NCBI RefSeq assembly: GCF_030676415.1 | Contig: NZ_JAUUTW010000023.1 | Span: forward strand, 33,907 to 97,906 | DNA length: 64,000 bases | Source of the DNA: Peribacillus frigoritolerans | Lineage (GTDB): Bacteria; Bacillota; Bacilli; Bacillales; DSM-1321 | Reading direction: 5' to 3' | Shown here: in pieces, positions 20,901 through 29,542 of the stretch | How the letters are laid out: the number at the start of each line of letters is the position of its first letter | Numbering within the stretch: position 1 is the stretch's first letter | Notes under the pieces: model-generated | Databases searched by the model: none | Seen by the model: only the letters and a program-made list of their open reading frames with translations | Told to the model about the DNA's origin: nothing | Made by a program: the position numbers and the translations under genes

Positions 20901-21107
20901 ACCAATCTTGACTATAGTGTCCTCCGCTACATTCAATTCTTTAAGGGTACCTTCTTTTTCTGAAAAGAGGTCAAATTCGATGCCCTCACAGCTGAATTTG
21001 GCTAAGCTTTCGCCCACCGTAATATAATCGCCTGGCTGTTTATACCATTGCACAAGAAGGATTTTTTCAATCCCTTCTTCAATCTCTGGGATAATAATCG
21101 ATGTCAT
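17922..21107 (-). CDS. Large Hsp70/actin-fold ATPase with N-terminal lipoyl-like domain
   Basis: 1061 residues, no family name recognised. Residues 1-76 read as a biotinyl/lipoyl hammerhead (PEIEEGIEKI..QPGDYITVGESL..SCEGIEFDL..EGTLKEL..GDLICYL), but the position of the modified Lys is Glu, so it should not be lipoylated. Residues 140-430 are a unique region. From about 440 there is an Hsp70-type ATPase: phosphate-1 GIVGIDFGTKST (440-451), phosphate-2 GVFDFGGGTTDF (672-683), adenosine loop NILLAGNSSKSP (852-863). A C-terminal beta-rich tail may replace the substrate domain. GGAG lies before ATG 21107. It is the second gene of an operon with a GrpE-like coiled-coil protein. Chaperone-like or cytoskeletal/defence roles are both possible. 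Confidence 0.8.
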   Translation of the reverse strand: MTSIIIPEIEEGIEKILLVQWYKQPGDYITVGESLAKFSCEGIEFDLFSEKEGTLKELNVAEDTIVKIGDLICYLDSGEVLSEELLKVVEKQETVEDIEPLENAISLAEKNNIDSSIYLMNKNEEQVPFSPDSQTVPVSAVSMTYKEVRSLISHLYQSAEETFFKEEASFFQDIKKMLRSRWVYMNDGNVIYDHNIAALFPYRKYYELVDEDFDYKKHLDVSGFVGDAMTREEAAKSFNTTDHPVYKKIIALDDYSTSKNPSISRIFANQTANPSKSIAFKFNGYDIQSFDVVNQKNNLLGKGFFVPVFRLNGENAFEINDQMALHLWLENRLVPSGLSAERQKEYDYLLALYQLKGLDHESFLKELPSIAIDSKTFYEKLLNSEKVRADIDTYDEKMLIDPNRGHWDLWTVHSDEKPLTIKLNEEIMARNPKMDIREDGIVGIDFGTKSTVVVHQEESDFTLPMRIGVGYLNTEVQDWHYENPTVIEFIDLEHFLELYQEKEGRPDTRWQDVTVSHNALNNLMNGKSDHYYSILNNLKQWAGEKKNELRLKDKRGYAVVLRSFLDLTDQEINPIELYAYYLGLYINNQNNGIYLDYTLSFPVTYEKEVREKILKCFERGLKKTLPMPIQQDEEIMKKFRVTAGASEPAAYAVCALQEYGFEPEEDEKTYYGVFDFGGGTTDFDFGIWREAGLKESRYDYVIEHFAAGGDRYLGGENMLELLAFQVFKNNQRTMRELNIPFTLPAECVKFPGSETLINESQESYLNTKQLVEKLRPLWERHERYEEQFGKGMIRADLFDKAGHPKLNVELLIDQDEMEQLIEERIEKGIKNFFESLRRAFARSEPSKINKVNILLAGNSSKSPVVMDLFNKWIEREVQNSQNWGEVSDNLFEILPPLGTEGAYLKQEERNRVVNRDILTAPTGKTGVAFGLVQSRKGGSIKVIDRDMVNGESKFKYFLGIGRKGKLKTVIDQEEEYNIWHLFIDASEEDFEIYYTSLPEASTNQLDIKQAQRKKLRIEHVDDSAFVYIRTISPTVIEYVVADEDSILNGVHLSEITKVELS

Positions 21108-21145
21108 TGTTATTTCTCCTTTATTATCATTCTCTTTTTCGCCTG

Positions 21146-21838
21146 CTAGATTCTCACAACGGATTTTTTAATGGTTTTACCATTAATGCTTATATATCCT
21201 GGCAGGAGGATGTCCGTAATGTTCCCGGATATTTTGCTATTGAGGGCTCTTATGTACAAGTCTTCTCTGAAGACCTCATTCATTTTCACTTCCTGTATTT
21301 TATATAAAGGGGTATCGTATGTTTTACTGTATTCTTGAAAGAAATACAGAAAAAGGGCGAGCAAAATCTCTCTTTCCTGCTCCCGTCCTTCCATAATCTC
21401 GTTTTTAATAAAATCCCACAAAGATGAAATGTTTTCATATTGCACACCACAGACGATAAATTCCTGCACCGAACCGCCCTTGAAGATTCCTTTTAAGGAA
21501 CTTTTGGTGGTTTCGGATAATTGTTGAACAGCTTCGTAAAGTTCTTCTGCTTCCCGATAGTCTGCTCTTCTCTTTTGCAATTCATTAAACTGGGATTCCA
21601 ATTTCTCATTTAGATGGTGGATCATTATTTGGTACTCGCTAATTTCCTCTTTTTTCGACTCAATCTCTTGTTGGAGCTCTGCAATTTCTTTTTCTTTTTC
21701 TCTCAGCAGCTCCTTAGGTTCCCCCATTTGACTAAACGAGCCCGCTTCTGCTATTTCCTTTATCTTTTCAATGACCCTTTCGTCTTGAAGGGAAACCATT
21801 AATGCCCCAATAAAACCATCATCTAATTCTTTATTCAT
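21146..21838 (-). CDS. Coiled-coil protein with GrpE-like C-terminus
   Basis: 230 residues. Residues about 35-110 form a strong coiled coil (LLREKEKEIAELQQEIESK.., heptad Leu/Ile). The last 20 residues (LLPGYISINGKTIKKSVVRI) follow the pattern of the GrpE beta-domain end (GYxxxGxxIRPAxVxV). It lies directly upstream of the Hsp70-like gene (38-base gap), as nucleotide-exchange factors often lie beside their Hsp70. I infer a dedicated exchange factor or partner; there is no close similarity to housekeeping GrpE. GGGAGTG precedes the ATG. An IS3 remnant lies within 70 bases upstream, so earlier operon genes or the native promoter may have been lost. Confidence 0.65.
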   Translation of the reverse strand: MNKELDDGFIGALMVSLQDERVIEKIKEIAEAGSFSQMGEPKELLREKEKEIAELQQEIESKKEEISEYQIMIHHLNEKLESQFNELQKRRADYREAEELYEAVQQLSETTKSSLKGIFKGGSVQEFIVCGVQYENISSLWDFIKNEIMEGREQEREILLALFLYFFQEYSKTYDTPLYKIQEVKMNEVFREDLYIRALNSKISGNITDILLPGYISINGKTIKKSVVRI

Positions 21839-21904
21839 CTTTACACTCCCTTCTAAGTGTGAACCAACCCTGAATAGCTACATAAGCTTGCTCTGCTGTT
21901 TTTG

Positions 21905-22150
21905 GGCGTACCAAATATACCTACCCTCTCTGCACATGATAGATTTTTTAAAATAGTCCACCTGTGCTTTCAGATAAACATTTTCTTCTTCAACACTAGT
22001 AAATTCCTTTGGGTCCATATACCACGCTGGTCTTCTAATGCTCATTATTTTGGACTTTCTTTACCCAATTCACTATTTACGCCTCACTTTTAGCACTTTC
22101 CGCGTTAATTCTTCTGTATATGTATGAAAGGATTGCCCCTTTTTTGCCAT
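21905..22150 (-). pseudogene. Decayed IS3-family OrfA transposase remnant
   Basis: From the ATG at 22150 (MAKKGQSFHTYTEELTRKVLK), then in shifted frames KDPKEFTSVEEENVYLKAQVDYF. These are the N-terminus and the leucine-zipper end of IS3/IS150 OrfA. It is broken by stops and an internal deletion. Same family as the remnant at 2150-2373. Confidence 0.75.
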
Positions 22151-22224
22151 AGAAAAATCCCCTCCCAGATAGACTGTTAGGAGAATACAACCATAACTTA
22201 TATTCTAAGAAAGCAGTAGTGAGA

Positions 22225-22542
22225 TTACTTATTTCCATCAAAAATACGTATATAACGTATTAAAGATGTATTGATAATATGATGCTTACTATCACTTTTT
22301 ACAATAAAATACTCACAGTGTTCCATCTTTTTTAATACCTCTTGTAAAACATCCTCTTTTTTACTACTCAATCCTTTTTTTATTTTCTCCCACTTAACAT
22401 CAGCGTCAAGAGTATAACAAACATAGAATTCCTTTAACAGGTTAATCTTCCCCTTAAATGCTCTAGTTTCTTTAACTGCTTTTATCTTGATAAAAATATG
22501 AACACAAGAAATAAAGAGCAATATTGTTAAAGCTAAAGACAA
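22225..22542 (-). CDS. Hypothetical protein with N-terminal membrane segment
   Basis: 105 codons, not recognised. A hydrophobic start (LALTILLFISCVHIFI) is followed by a lysine-rich soluble domain (KGKINLLKEFYVCYTLDAD.., SSKKEDVLQEVLKKMEH). The open frame begins at TTG with no visible ribosome site, so the true 5' end may be missing or mis-set. Composition looks protein-like, but it could be a gene remnant beside the IS3 fragment. Confidence 0.35.
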   Translation of the reverse strand: MSLALTILLFISCVHIFIKIKAVKETRAFKGKINLLKEFYVCYTLDADVKWEKIKKGLSSKKEDVLQEVLKKMEHCEYFIVKSDSKHHIINTSLIRYIRIFDGNK

Positions 22543-22753
22543 ATTACTATAACTTTATTTAGTTACCCATCTGTTGTATACAAAAATATTTGTTTATATC
22601 TAATCCAAATTCAATAATTAGCAGTATTGAATCATGTACATCCTATTTAATTTTTCCTTACTCCGATATACCATCTCATAAGTACTACTTAATAATATTC
22701 GGTATGATCATATTGTTTAAGTGGGTTGAAATAACTAGGGTTACCCCCCCCTG

Positions 22754-22788
22754 AAAAGGCCTCTCATCAGTAAACTGTGGGAGGCCTT
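22754..22788 (-). terminator. Terminator hairpin of the recurring GGCCTCC type
   Basis: AAGGCCTC..CAG TAAA CTG..GAGGCCTT inverted repeat. About 130 bases from here through the groEL-like core at 22872 are shared with 42786-42920. It may be the original groEL transcription terminator displaced by insertions (inference). Confidence 0.65.
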
Positions 22789-22871
22789 CAACTTTAAAGA
22801 TATTCACATGTCAGGTGAGCACTCATTTATGAATCCCTGTTAACCCCTTATATTAAGGGATTTAAACGATG

Positions 22872-22892
22872 ATTACATCATGTCGCCCATTC
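22872..22892. repeat. Copy D of the groEL 3'-end (putative att core)
   Basis: 21 bases matching the last codons and stop of groEL (53893-53913) with one difference (ATGTCGCCC for ATGCCGCCC). The left flank matches that of copy B at 42900. It is read as the distal att remnant of the oldest insertion. Confidence 0.65.
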
Positions 22893-23008
22893 ATCTTTAA
22901 ATAAAAAAGAAAGTAATAAGATAAAAAAGGACTATATATCAATATTCCGCAAGAGTTCGACTGGATTAATTTAAATGCGATATGATTAAGAAGAGGACAA
23001 ACGCGAAC

Positions 23009-23040
23009 AAAAAAAGCCCTTCTCGTTTGAGATGGCCTCT
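23009..23040 (-). terminator. Terminator-like hairpin after the zinc-ribbon gene
   Basis: Imperfect AGGCCATCTC/GAGAAGGGCT stem followed on the minus strand by a T-run, 110 bases past the small gene at 23150. Confidence 0.45.
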
Positions 23041-23149
23041 GTTATGCTGTTCAGCTTAATTCACTTCGATAGTAATAATTGAAAAAAATATGATTTTAGC
23101 GATACATTTTATGAGCAATCGCGTAATTTTTAAAACGCATTGCTTGATG

Positions 23150-23344
23150 CTAGTGGGTTTTTGATTGTTCGCATACATCGGTATAGGAACGACCATGTTT
23201 GTATGGGAGCTTAAACAAATTATCCGTAACAGCAGTAACACAATCTTCGCAATAATAATTGACGAACTCTCTACCTTGTTCAAAAAGTGGTGTCATCGTA
23301 TCTATGTCAGCCCATTTAAAGCAGTAAATACACATTTGCCTCAT
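23150..23344 (-). CDS. Small zinc-ribbon-like protein
   Basis: 64 residues with two CxxC pairs, CIYC near the N-terminus (residues 5-8) and CEDC (about 32-35). This spacing is typical of small zinc-binding ribbon proteins. AAGGAG lies 9 bases before the ATG, which supports a real gene. No family was recognised. Confidence 0.6.
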   Translation of the reverse strand: MRQMCIYCFKWADIDTMTPLFEQGREFVNYYCEDCVTAVTDNLFKLPYKHGRSYTDVCEQSKTH

Positions 23345-23681
23345 GATATATCACTCCTTTTTTATCCAAAAATAAATAGTAATAATCAAAAGAAGAATAT
23401 GTGCCACCTGTCGACATTATTCATGAAACGATATTCTTTCGTAAAGAACCTCTACCACCAAAAAAATTAAGGAAGCAGGGGAAACTGCTATAAACCGATA
23501 CCATTTATATACCACTTAACCTGAGTATTAAACCTCCCCAAAAAACATTATTCGTTTCCCGTGAATTTTTTTCAACAAGATTTAGAAGTTCCCCCAGGGT
23601 TCAAATTTGTGTTTACTCCGTTTGCTGATTGGAAATAACATAATAAATCTTTTAACTATAATCAGAGTAGGAGTGATATTT

Positions 23682-24032
23682 ATGACAAGACATTCCAAAA
23701 AAATCAAACATAAAGCAAAAGCTACTTTGAATAAAGTAAAGACTAATATTAAGGAAACATTATTTAATATCGCAGACATTCCAGCAACATCTGTACAGCA
23801 ATTGGCTGATTTTATACAACATCACCCTGATACAAAAGTCACCAAGAAACAAATGCTTGGTATTTCCTATGCCTTCTATAGTTTAGAAACAGAAGGGTAT
23901 CATTATTATTTAGAAACCCATACATCCAAAATTTTGCAGTTGGATGGACATTATCAGGATAAAAAAATGGTATCTTATCGATCATATAGGGATTATTATC
24001 AATTAAATACACCAATTAAAATGCCCAACTAA
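23682..24032 (+). CDS. Hypothetical basic protein
   Basis: 116 residues, not recognised. A lysine-rich N-terminus (MTRHSKKIKHKAKATLNKVK) leads to a region with a possible helix-turn-helix-like stretch (SVQQLADFIQHHPDTKVTKKQMLG) and a tyrosine-rich C-terminus. The ATG at 23682 follows AGGAGTG at good spacing; the longer open frame to 23607 is not supported. Confidence 0.6.
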   Translation: MTRHSKKIKHKAKATLNKVKTNIKETLFNIADIPATSVQQLADFIQHHPDTKVTKKQMLGISYAFYSLETEGYHYYLETHTSKILQLDGHYQDKKMVSYRSYRDYYQLNTPIKMPN

Positions 24033-24095
24033 AATTTCGAGTCTACAGTTTTTTAAAGGCTTGTACAATTTGAACGTTGATTTACTCTCAAGTAA

Positions 24096-24175
24096 CCCGC
24101 TTTCCGCGGGCGGTCCGCCCTTTGCGCCTGCGGGGTCTCCCCTGGACACGCTTTTCCCGCAGGAGTCTCGCACAA
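24096..24175. repeat. GC-rich palindromic dispersed repeat
   Basis: About 80 bases of strongly GC-rich sequence (CCGCTTTCCGCGGGCGG .. CTGCGGGGTCTCCC .. CCCGCAGGAGTCTCGC) in an AT-rich setting, with internal complementarity (CCTGCGGG/CCCGCAGG). Similar GC-rich palindromes are widely scattered in Bacillaceae genomes; their role is unclear. I am relying on recall for the dispersal. Confidence 0.6.
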
Positions 24176-24278
24176 CGGTTCCAATCAACTTCGTTTAAAA
24201 ATTTAGATAGACCCCTTTCATTACATAATAAAAGAGCTGCCAATGAAGTGAACCCAAAAAGTTAGACACTTTATTTAC

Positions 24279-24735
24279 TTAGGCAGCCTTGAGGGCATGA
24301 ACCCGGTAATCTACCGGGCTCATGCCTTTTAATTTTACCTTGATTCGTTGATGATTGTAGTAATGGATATATTCTTCTTGTTCTTGTTTGAAAAGCTCCA
24401 TGCTTTCAAATTCTTGAAAATAGAGTAATTCAGATTTTAATAAGCCAAAGAAGTTTTCAATGACCGCATTATCGAGACAATTTCCTTTGCGGGACATGCT
24501 TTGTGTAATGTTATGTTTTTTCAACTCATGCGAGTATTGTTTCATCTGATAGTGCCAGCCCTGGTCTGAATGGAGAATGGGTGAATCTTTCGATTCCAAG
24601 CGATCAAAGGCTTTATCCAGCATTTTGGAAACGAGCGGATAAACAGGCCGAGATTCGATATTATAGGCGATGATTTCTCCATTAAACAGGTCAAGAATGG
24701 CCGATAAGTATAGTTTCTCCCCAGCTAGATGGAAT
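24279..24735 (-). pseudogene. IS3-family OrfB transposase, C-terminal fragment
   Basis: Reads [21 protein letters not shown], then [30 protein letters not shown] and [11 protein letters not shown]. This retains the second Asp and final Glu of the DDE rve-type catalytic domain, while the first Asp region is at or beyond the deletion. No own start. Confidence 0.85.
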
Positions 24736-24739
24736 TCTG

Positions 24740-25011
24740 TGACGAAGGAAGGTTATAGTGCCTACAGCGGTCTCGTTGATCGATGCCCCATATTCGTTCA
24801 TATATTTAAGTACCTCTAGATTAAAGGGCAGAGTGTAATTTGTATAGGATGAAACAAGTCCTTCCATCCCATGTTTTAGATAGCGAGCGACCCATCTTTT
24901 CAGGGGGGATAAACCTACATTTCTTTCTTGAGCAATGGATTTATAGGATTTTTTCCCTTCTAAGTACTCTAAAACAGCATTTGATTTTTCTTCTATTGTA
25001 TATTTAGTCAA
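24740..25011 (-). pseudogene. IS3-family OrfA transposase, N-terminal fragment
   Basis: From TTG 25011 (GGAGGTG upstream): LTKYTIEEKSNAVLEYLEG, then SYKSIAQERNVGLSPLKRWVARYLKHGMEGL, the OrfA helix-turn-helix. It runs into out-of-frame OrfB sequence after the deletion near 24740. Confidence 0.8.
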
Positions 25012-25150
25012 AAAAACTGCACCTCCAATTGTTAGATGTTGTCTAACAATTGGGGTGCAGTTCACAAAGCAGCTCTCTTATTGAAGTAAGGTACCTTCTC
25101 CAATTCATGGACGGTCATTGAAAAATGACTGTTTCTTTTGTCACTTTCCA

Positions 25151-26554
25151 TCACTGCCAGTTTGTGTGAAAGACTCCTGCTAAATCACGTCGCTCATAGG
25201 TATGTGCACCAAAGTAATCACGTTGTGCTTGCAAGAGGTTTGCATTAGAGATGCCTGTTCGATAACTATCGTAATAAGAAAGTGAAGCGCTTAAAGATGG
25301 AAACGAGATACCGGAATTTATTCCCTCACAGACAACCTTTCGCAACCCTACCTGGTAACCTGTTACCTTTTCAGCGAAATATGGTGAGATTAATAAATTG
25401 GCCAGATTCGGCTGCACTTGATAGGCTTCGCTAATGACATTTAAAAATTCTGCCCGAATGATGCAGCCGCCACGGAAAATAAGCGCAATATCCTTTAAAG
25501 GCAAATCCCAGCCGTTAAGTTCAGAACTCATTTTATATTGAGTGAAACCTTGCGCGTATGCACAAACTTTTCCCATATATAATGCTTGTCTAATATAGTC
25601 AATCCACTCATTTTTATCTAATTTTTGCTGAACGTTCTCAGGCCCTGTTAGGATGTTTTCTGCATTGACCCGTTCTTCTTTTAAAGCGGAAATGTAACGG
25701 GCAAACAATGACTCTGTAATAATCGATGCTGGTATTCCGTTATCAATCGCTTGCATACTGGTCCATTTTCCTGTGCCTTTTTGTCCTGCTTTATCAAGAA
25801 TCACATCAATCAAGGGCAAACCCGTTACTTCATCTTTCTTCCTTAAAATTTCCGCTGTGATTTCGATTAAATAACTTTTCAGTTCGCCTTGATTCCATGT
25901 TTCAAAGATGTCAGCAATTTCATTAACTTCCAAATGCAATTTTTCTCTTAAAAACGTATAAGCTTCGGCGATTAATTGCATATCCGCATACTCAATCCCG
26001 TTATGTACCATTTTCACAAAATGACCTGCTCCTTTTGGACCGATATAGGTACAGCAAGGATCATCATTTACTTTGGCTGCGATTTTTGTCAGGATTGGAG
26101 CTACTTTTTCATAGGCGTCCTTATCTCCGCCTGGCATGATTGAAGGTCCTTTTAACGCCCCGACTTCTCCACCGGAAATACCAATTCCTACATAACTGAA
26201 TCCTTTAGATTTCAATTCATCATATCTGCGTTCAGTATCTTCGTAATGGGAGTTACCGCCGTCCATGATAATATCCCCTGTTTCAAGATGAGGAAGCAAA
26301 GAAGTGATCACCGAGTCGATCGGTTTACCCGCAGTCACCATTAGAAAAATCTTTCTTGGAGTTTCCAGTGACTTAACAAACTCTTGGATTTCGTAATACG
26401 GATGGATCGACTGACCGTCCAATTCAGCAACAAGCTGATCCGTTAAATCTCTTGTGTAGTTATAGACAGCCACTTGTTCCCCTTTGCTAGCCATATTTAA
26501 CGCGATATTACTGCCCATTACCCCTAAACCAATGACACCAATTGTATTGTACAT
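25151..26554 (-). CDS. gntZ: 6-phosphogluconate dehydrogenase, decarboxylating
   Basis: 467 residues. The N-terminal NAD(P) fold (GVIGLGVMGSNIALNMAS), the IMDGGNSHYEDTERR loop, the catalytic signature KGAGHFVKMVHNGIEYADMQ (Lys and Asn) and the KAGQKGTGKWT segment are all present. It oxidises 6-phosphogluconate to ribulose 5-phosphate and CO2. It is last in the gntRKPZ order, as in B. subtilis. GGAG lies 9 bases before the ATG. Confidence 0.96.
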   Translation of the reverse strand: MYNTIGVIGLGVMGSNIALNMASKGEQVAVYNYTRDLTDQLVAELDGQSIHPYYEIQEFVKSLETPRKIFLMVTAGKPIDSVITSLLPHLETGDIIMDGGNSHYEDTERRYDELKSKGFSYVGIGISGGEVGALKGPSIMPGGDKDAYEKVAPILTKIAAKVNDDPCCTYIGPKGAGHFVKMVHNGIEYADMQLIAEAYTFLREKLHLEVNEIADIFETWNQGELKSYLIEITAEILRKKDEVTGLPLIDVILDKAGQKGTGKWTSMQAIDNGIPASIITESLFARYISALKEERVNAENILTGPENVQQKLDKNEWIDYIRQALYMGKVCAYAQGFTQYKMSSELNGWDLPLKDIALIFRGGCIIRAEFLNVISEAYQVQPNLANLLISPYFAEKVTGYQVGLRKVVCEGINSGISFPSLSASLSYYDSYRTGISNANLLQAQRDYFGAHTYERRDLAGVFHTNWQ

Positions 26555-26632
26555 TTATTTCTGCTCCTTTTATGTAAAGATAATAGGCAGTAAATCCCTG
26601 CCATAAGTGGGGGATTTACTGCCGGGAAAAGC

Positions 26633-27979
26633 CTATACAAATAAACTTAGTAATAGAATAAATCCTAATCCAGCTACTGAAATGATCGTCTCAAGCAAGG
26701 TCCATGTTGCAAATGTTTCTTTCATGCTTAAACCAAAATACTCTTTAAACATCCAGAAACCAGCATCGTTAACGTGTGAAGCGATTAAACTTCCCGCTCC
26801 GGTAGCAAGTACAACTAGAGCAAGGTTAACGTCCGTCTGACCTAACATCGGAATAACTAAACCAGCTGTCGTTAAGGCTGCAACGGTAGCAGATCCTAAT
26901 GAAATACGCAGGATTGCCGCGATGATCCAGGCAAGCAAGATTGGTGATAATGATGTTCCTTTGAATAATTCAGCTACATAGTCACCTACACCGCCGTCGA
27001 TCAATACTTGCTTGAAGGCCCCGCCCCCTCCAATGATTAAGAGCATCATTCCGATATGCAAGATTGCTGATGTACAAGATTCCATAATATCTTTCATTGG
27101 AATCTTTCTTGCTAATCCCATTGAATAGACCGCAAATAATAAGGATAGCAACATGGAAGTACCGGCTTCGCCAATAAAACGGATAGCTGCCAGTAAACCA
27201 TTATCTTCAAATCCCATTGTTTTTTGCATCAAAGTGATAATCGTAGCAATTGACATTAATATAACCGGAAGTAAAGCGGTAAATACACTGATTCCAAATC
27301 CAGGTGTGTCTTCAAGTTTAAAAGATTTTTGTTCTCCTAAAGAGGCAATGCTGCCTGTTTTCGTAAATGATGCAGGTACTAATCTTTTAGCTATCTTCGT
27401 AAATACTGGTCCAGCTAAAATGACGGTTGGAACCGCAATGATGAAGCCGTAAAGTAAAACCTGACCAATGTCTGCACCATATTCACCAGCGATAACGGTT
27501 GGTCCTGGGTGCGGCGGTAAGAACCCGTGAGTTACGGATAATGCCGCTACCATTGGAATACCAAGATATAATATCGAAACTTTTAATTCTCTTGAAATGG
27601 CAAATACGATTGGAATTAATAATACTAATCCCACTTCAAAAAATAACGCGACACCGATAATAAATGATGCTGCTACGACTGCCCATTGAATATTCTTTTC
27701 ACCGAATTTTTTAACAAGGGTCATGGCAATGCGCTGCGCTCCGCCTGAATCTGCGATCAACTTACCCAACATCGCTCCAAGTCCAAAGATTAACGCTAAG
27801 TGACCAAGTGTTCCGCCTAATCCAGCTTCAATGGTTTTGACAATTCCATCAAGTGGCATCCCAAGTGCTAAAGCCACTCCAAACGATACAATGATCAAGG
27901 AAATAAAGGTGTTTAATTTTAAGCCCATTATTAAAATTAATAAAGCGACAATTCCTAAAGCGACAATGACTAATGGCAT
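26633..27979 (-). CDS. gntP: Gluconate permease
   Basis: 448 residues, hydrophobic throughout with about 12-14 segments; GntP-family stretches include LGGTLGHLALIFGLGAMLGKLIADSGGAQRIA and GFLPPHPGPTVIAGEYGADIG. It imports gluconate with protons. It lies between gntK and gntZ on the minus strand; GGAGGG precedes the ATG. Confidence 0.95.
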   Translation of the reverse strand: MPLVIVALGIVALLILIMGLKLNTFISLIIVSFGVALALGMPLDGIVKTIEAGLGGTLGHLALIFGLGAMLGKLIADSGGAQRIAMTLVKKFGEKNIQWAVVAASFIIGVALFFEVGLVLLIPIVFAISRELKVSILYLGIPMVAALSVTHGFLPPHPGPTVIAGEYGADIGQVLLYGFIIAVPTVILAGPVFTKIAKRLVPASFTKTGSIASLGEQKSFKLEDTPGFGISVFTALLPVILMSIATIITLMQKTMGFEDNGLLAAIRFIGEAGTSMLLSLLFAVYSMGLARKIPMKDIMESCTSAILHIGMMLLIIGGGGAFKQVLIDGGVGDYVAELFKGTSLSPILLAWIIAAILRISLGSATVAALTTAGLVIPMLGQTDVNLALVVLATGAGSLIASHVNDAGFWMFKEYFGLSMKETFATWTLLETIISVAGLGFILLLSLFV

Positions 27980-27997
27980 TGTAATCCCTCCATGTCT

Positions 27998-29542
27998 TTA
28001 CTTTGCAGCATTTATTAAGTTTCTTTGATAATTCGCAACCTGTGTATATTCGTTTTCCAATACCCTTGATAGGTTTATAAAAATCGGCAGTAGCTGCCTA
28101 TATTCTTTTACAGAATCATCTTTCGGTGTGTGCTTGTGGGTATTGCCTATCATTTCAGAAACTACTTCGAAGGAATCAATTTCCCCTGTAGCATATAATC
28201 CCAATATACAAGCACCCAGGCACGAACTTTCGTAGCTTTCCGGAACCACGACTTCCGATTCGAAGATATCGGACATCATTTGCCGCCAAACAGCCGACCT
28301 GGCGAAGCCTCCCGTAGCTTGAATTCGGGTCACGGGACCGTCCATGCATTCGGTTAAGGCTAAAAATACTGTGTATAAATTGTAAATGACTCCTTCTAGA
28401 GCCGCCCGAATCATATGTTCTTTCTTATGCGAAAGTGTTAATCCGAAAAATGAACCCCGTACGTCCGGATTCCATAATGGTGCACGTTCACCTGCAAGAT
28501 ATGGATGGAATAGCAATCCATCAGCGCCCGGTCTTACACGTTCAGCAATCTTGGTCAAGACTTCATAAGCGTCGATTCCAAGCCTTTTAGCTGTTTCCAC
28601 CTCGGAAGAAGCAAATTCATCGCGAATCCAGCGAAGGACCATCCCGCCATTGTTTACCGGCCCGCCAATCACCCAATGCTTTTCCGTTAAGGCATAGCAA
28701 AAGATTCTTCCTTTTTCGTCTGTTTTCGGCTCGTCAATAATTGTCCGAATCGCACCGCTTGTCCCAATCGTGACAGCGATTTCACCTTTCCGGATAGCGT
28801 TTACACCTAGATTTGAAAGGACACCATCACTTGCCCCAATGACAAAAGAGGTTTCTGGGTCAATCCCGATCTGTTTGGCTAAATCCGGGTCACAGTTGTT
28901 AAAGATCTTTGTTGTTGGTACAAGCTCAGATAATTGACCACGCGTTATTCCAGCAATTCTTAGGGCTTCCTCATCCCAATCCAAATTTTTGAGATTCAAC
29001 ATGCCCATGGATGAGGCAAGGGAATAATCGACAACATATTGATCAAAGAACCTTTTAAAGATATATTCTTTAATCCCGATATACTTTTTAGCATTGGTTG
29101 CGATCTCTGGGCGATCATTCACGATCCAGGTGATTTTGGATAATGGCGACATCGGGTGTATAGGTGTTCCGGTTCGTTTGTAAACTTCATGCCCATCTAA
29201 TTCATCTTTTATTTTATGGGCCCAAGCTTCACTGCGATTATCTGCCCAAGTGATACAAGGGGTTAGCGGCTGGTCATTTTCATCCATAGCTATAACACTG
29301 TGCATCGCACTGCTAAATGAAATAAATGATAGTTTTTTGTCTGGATGCTGTTTCGTTATATTTGAAAAGGCTTTCAAAACGGCCTGGAAAATCTCCTCAG
29401 GGTCTTGTTCCGCTGTTGTCATATCCGGTGTGTAAAGAGGATAACCAACATTCTCTTGCTGGATGACATCGCCTTTTTTCGTAAATAATACAGCTTTTGT
29501 ACTTGTTGTACCGATGTCTACACCTAACATATAGCTAGTCAT
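27998..29542 (-). CDS. gntK: Gluconate kinase (FGGY family)
   Basis: 514 residues from ATG 29542. The N-terminal phosphate-binding motif (YMLGVDIGTTSTKAVLF), a central GVLSNLGVNAI region and the C-terminal ATGGFARSAVWRQMMSDIF adenosine-site region place it in the FGGY carbohydrate kinases. It phosphorylates gluconate to 6-phosphogluconate for GntZ. The start overlaps the end of gntR by 8 bases, giving translational coupling; the longer frame to 29626 lies inside gntR and is rejected. Confidence 0.95.
   Translation of the reverse strand: MTSYMLGVDIGTTSTKAVLFTKKGDVIQQENVGYPLYTPDMTTAEQDPEEIFQAVLKAFSNITKQHPDKKLSFISFSSAMHSVIAMDENDQPLTPCITWADNRSEAWAHKIKDELDGHEVYKRTGTPIHPMSPLSKITWIVNDRPEIATNAKKYIGIKEYIFKRFFDQYVVDYSLASSMGMLNLKNLDWDEEALRIAGITRGQLSELVPTTKIFNNCDPDLAKQIGIDPETSFVIGASDGVLSNLGVNAIRKGEIAVTIGTSGAIRTIIDEPKTDEKGRIFCYALTEKHWVIGGPVNNGGMVLRWIRDEFASSEVETAKRLGIDAYEVLTKIAERVRPGADGLLFHPYLAGERAPLWNPDVRGSFFGLTLSHKKEHMIRAALEGVIYNLYTVFLALTECMDGPVTRIQATGGFARSAVWRQMMSDIFESEVVVPESYESSCLGACILGLYATGEIDSFEVVSEMIGNTHKHTPKDDSVKEYRQLLPIFINLSRVLENEYTQVANYQRNLINAAK

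Larger units (their letters stand above)
24229..25085 (-). mobile_element. Internally deleted IS3-family (IS150-like) element
   Basis: Imperfect inverted ends: the left reads AAAGAGCTGC..GTGAACCC..GTTAGACA and the complement of the right reads AAGAGAGCTGC..GTGAACTGCACCCC..GTTAGACA. Between them are the start of OrfA and the end of OrfB in different frames. The missing middle (end of OrfA plus the N-terminal half of OrfB) makes it non-autonomous. Exact target duplications could not be fixed. Confidence 0.75.

Noticed and set aside
22543..23600. Search for CRISPR repeats in this gene-poor zone
   Set aside because: No regularly spaced direct repeats were found here or elsewhere in the window.
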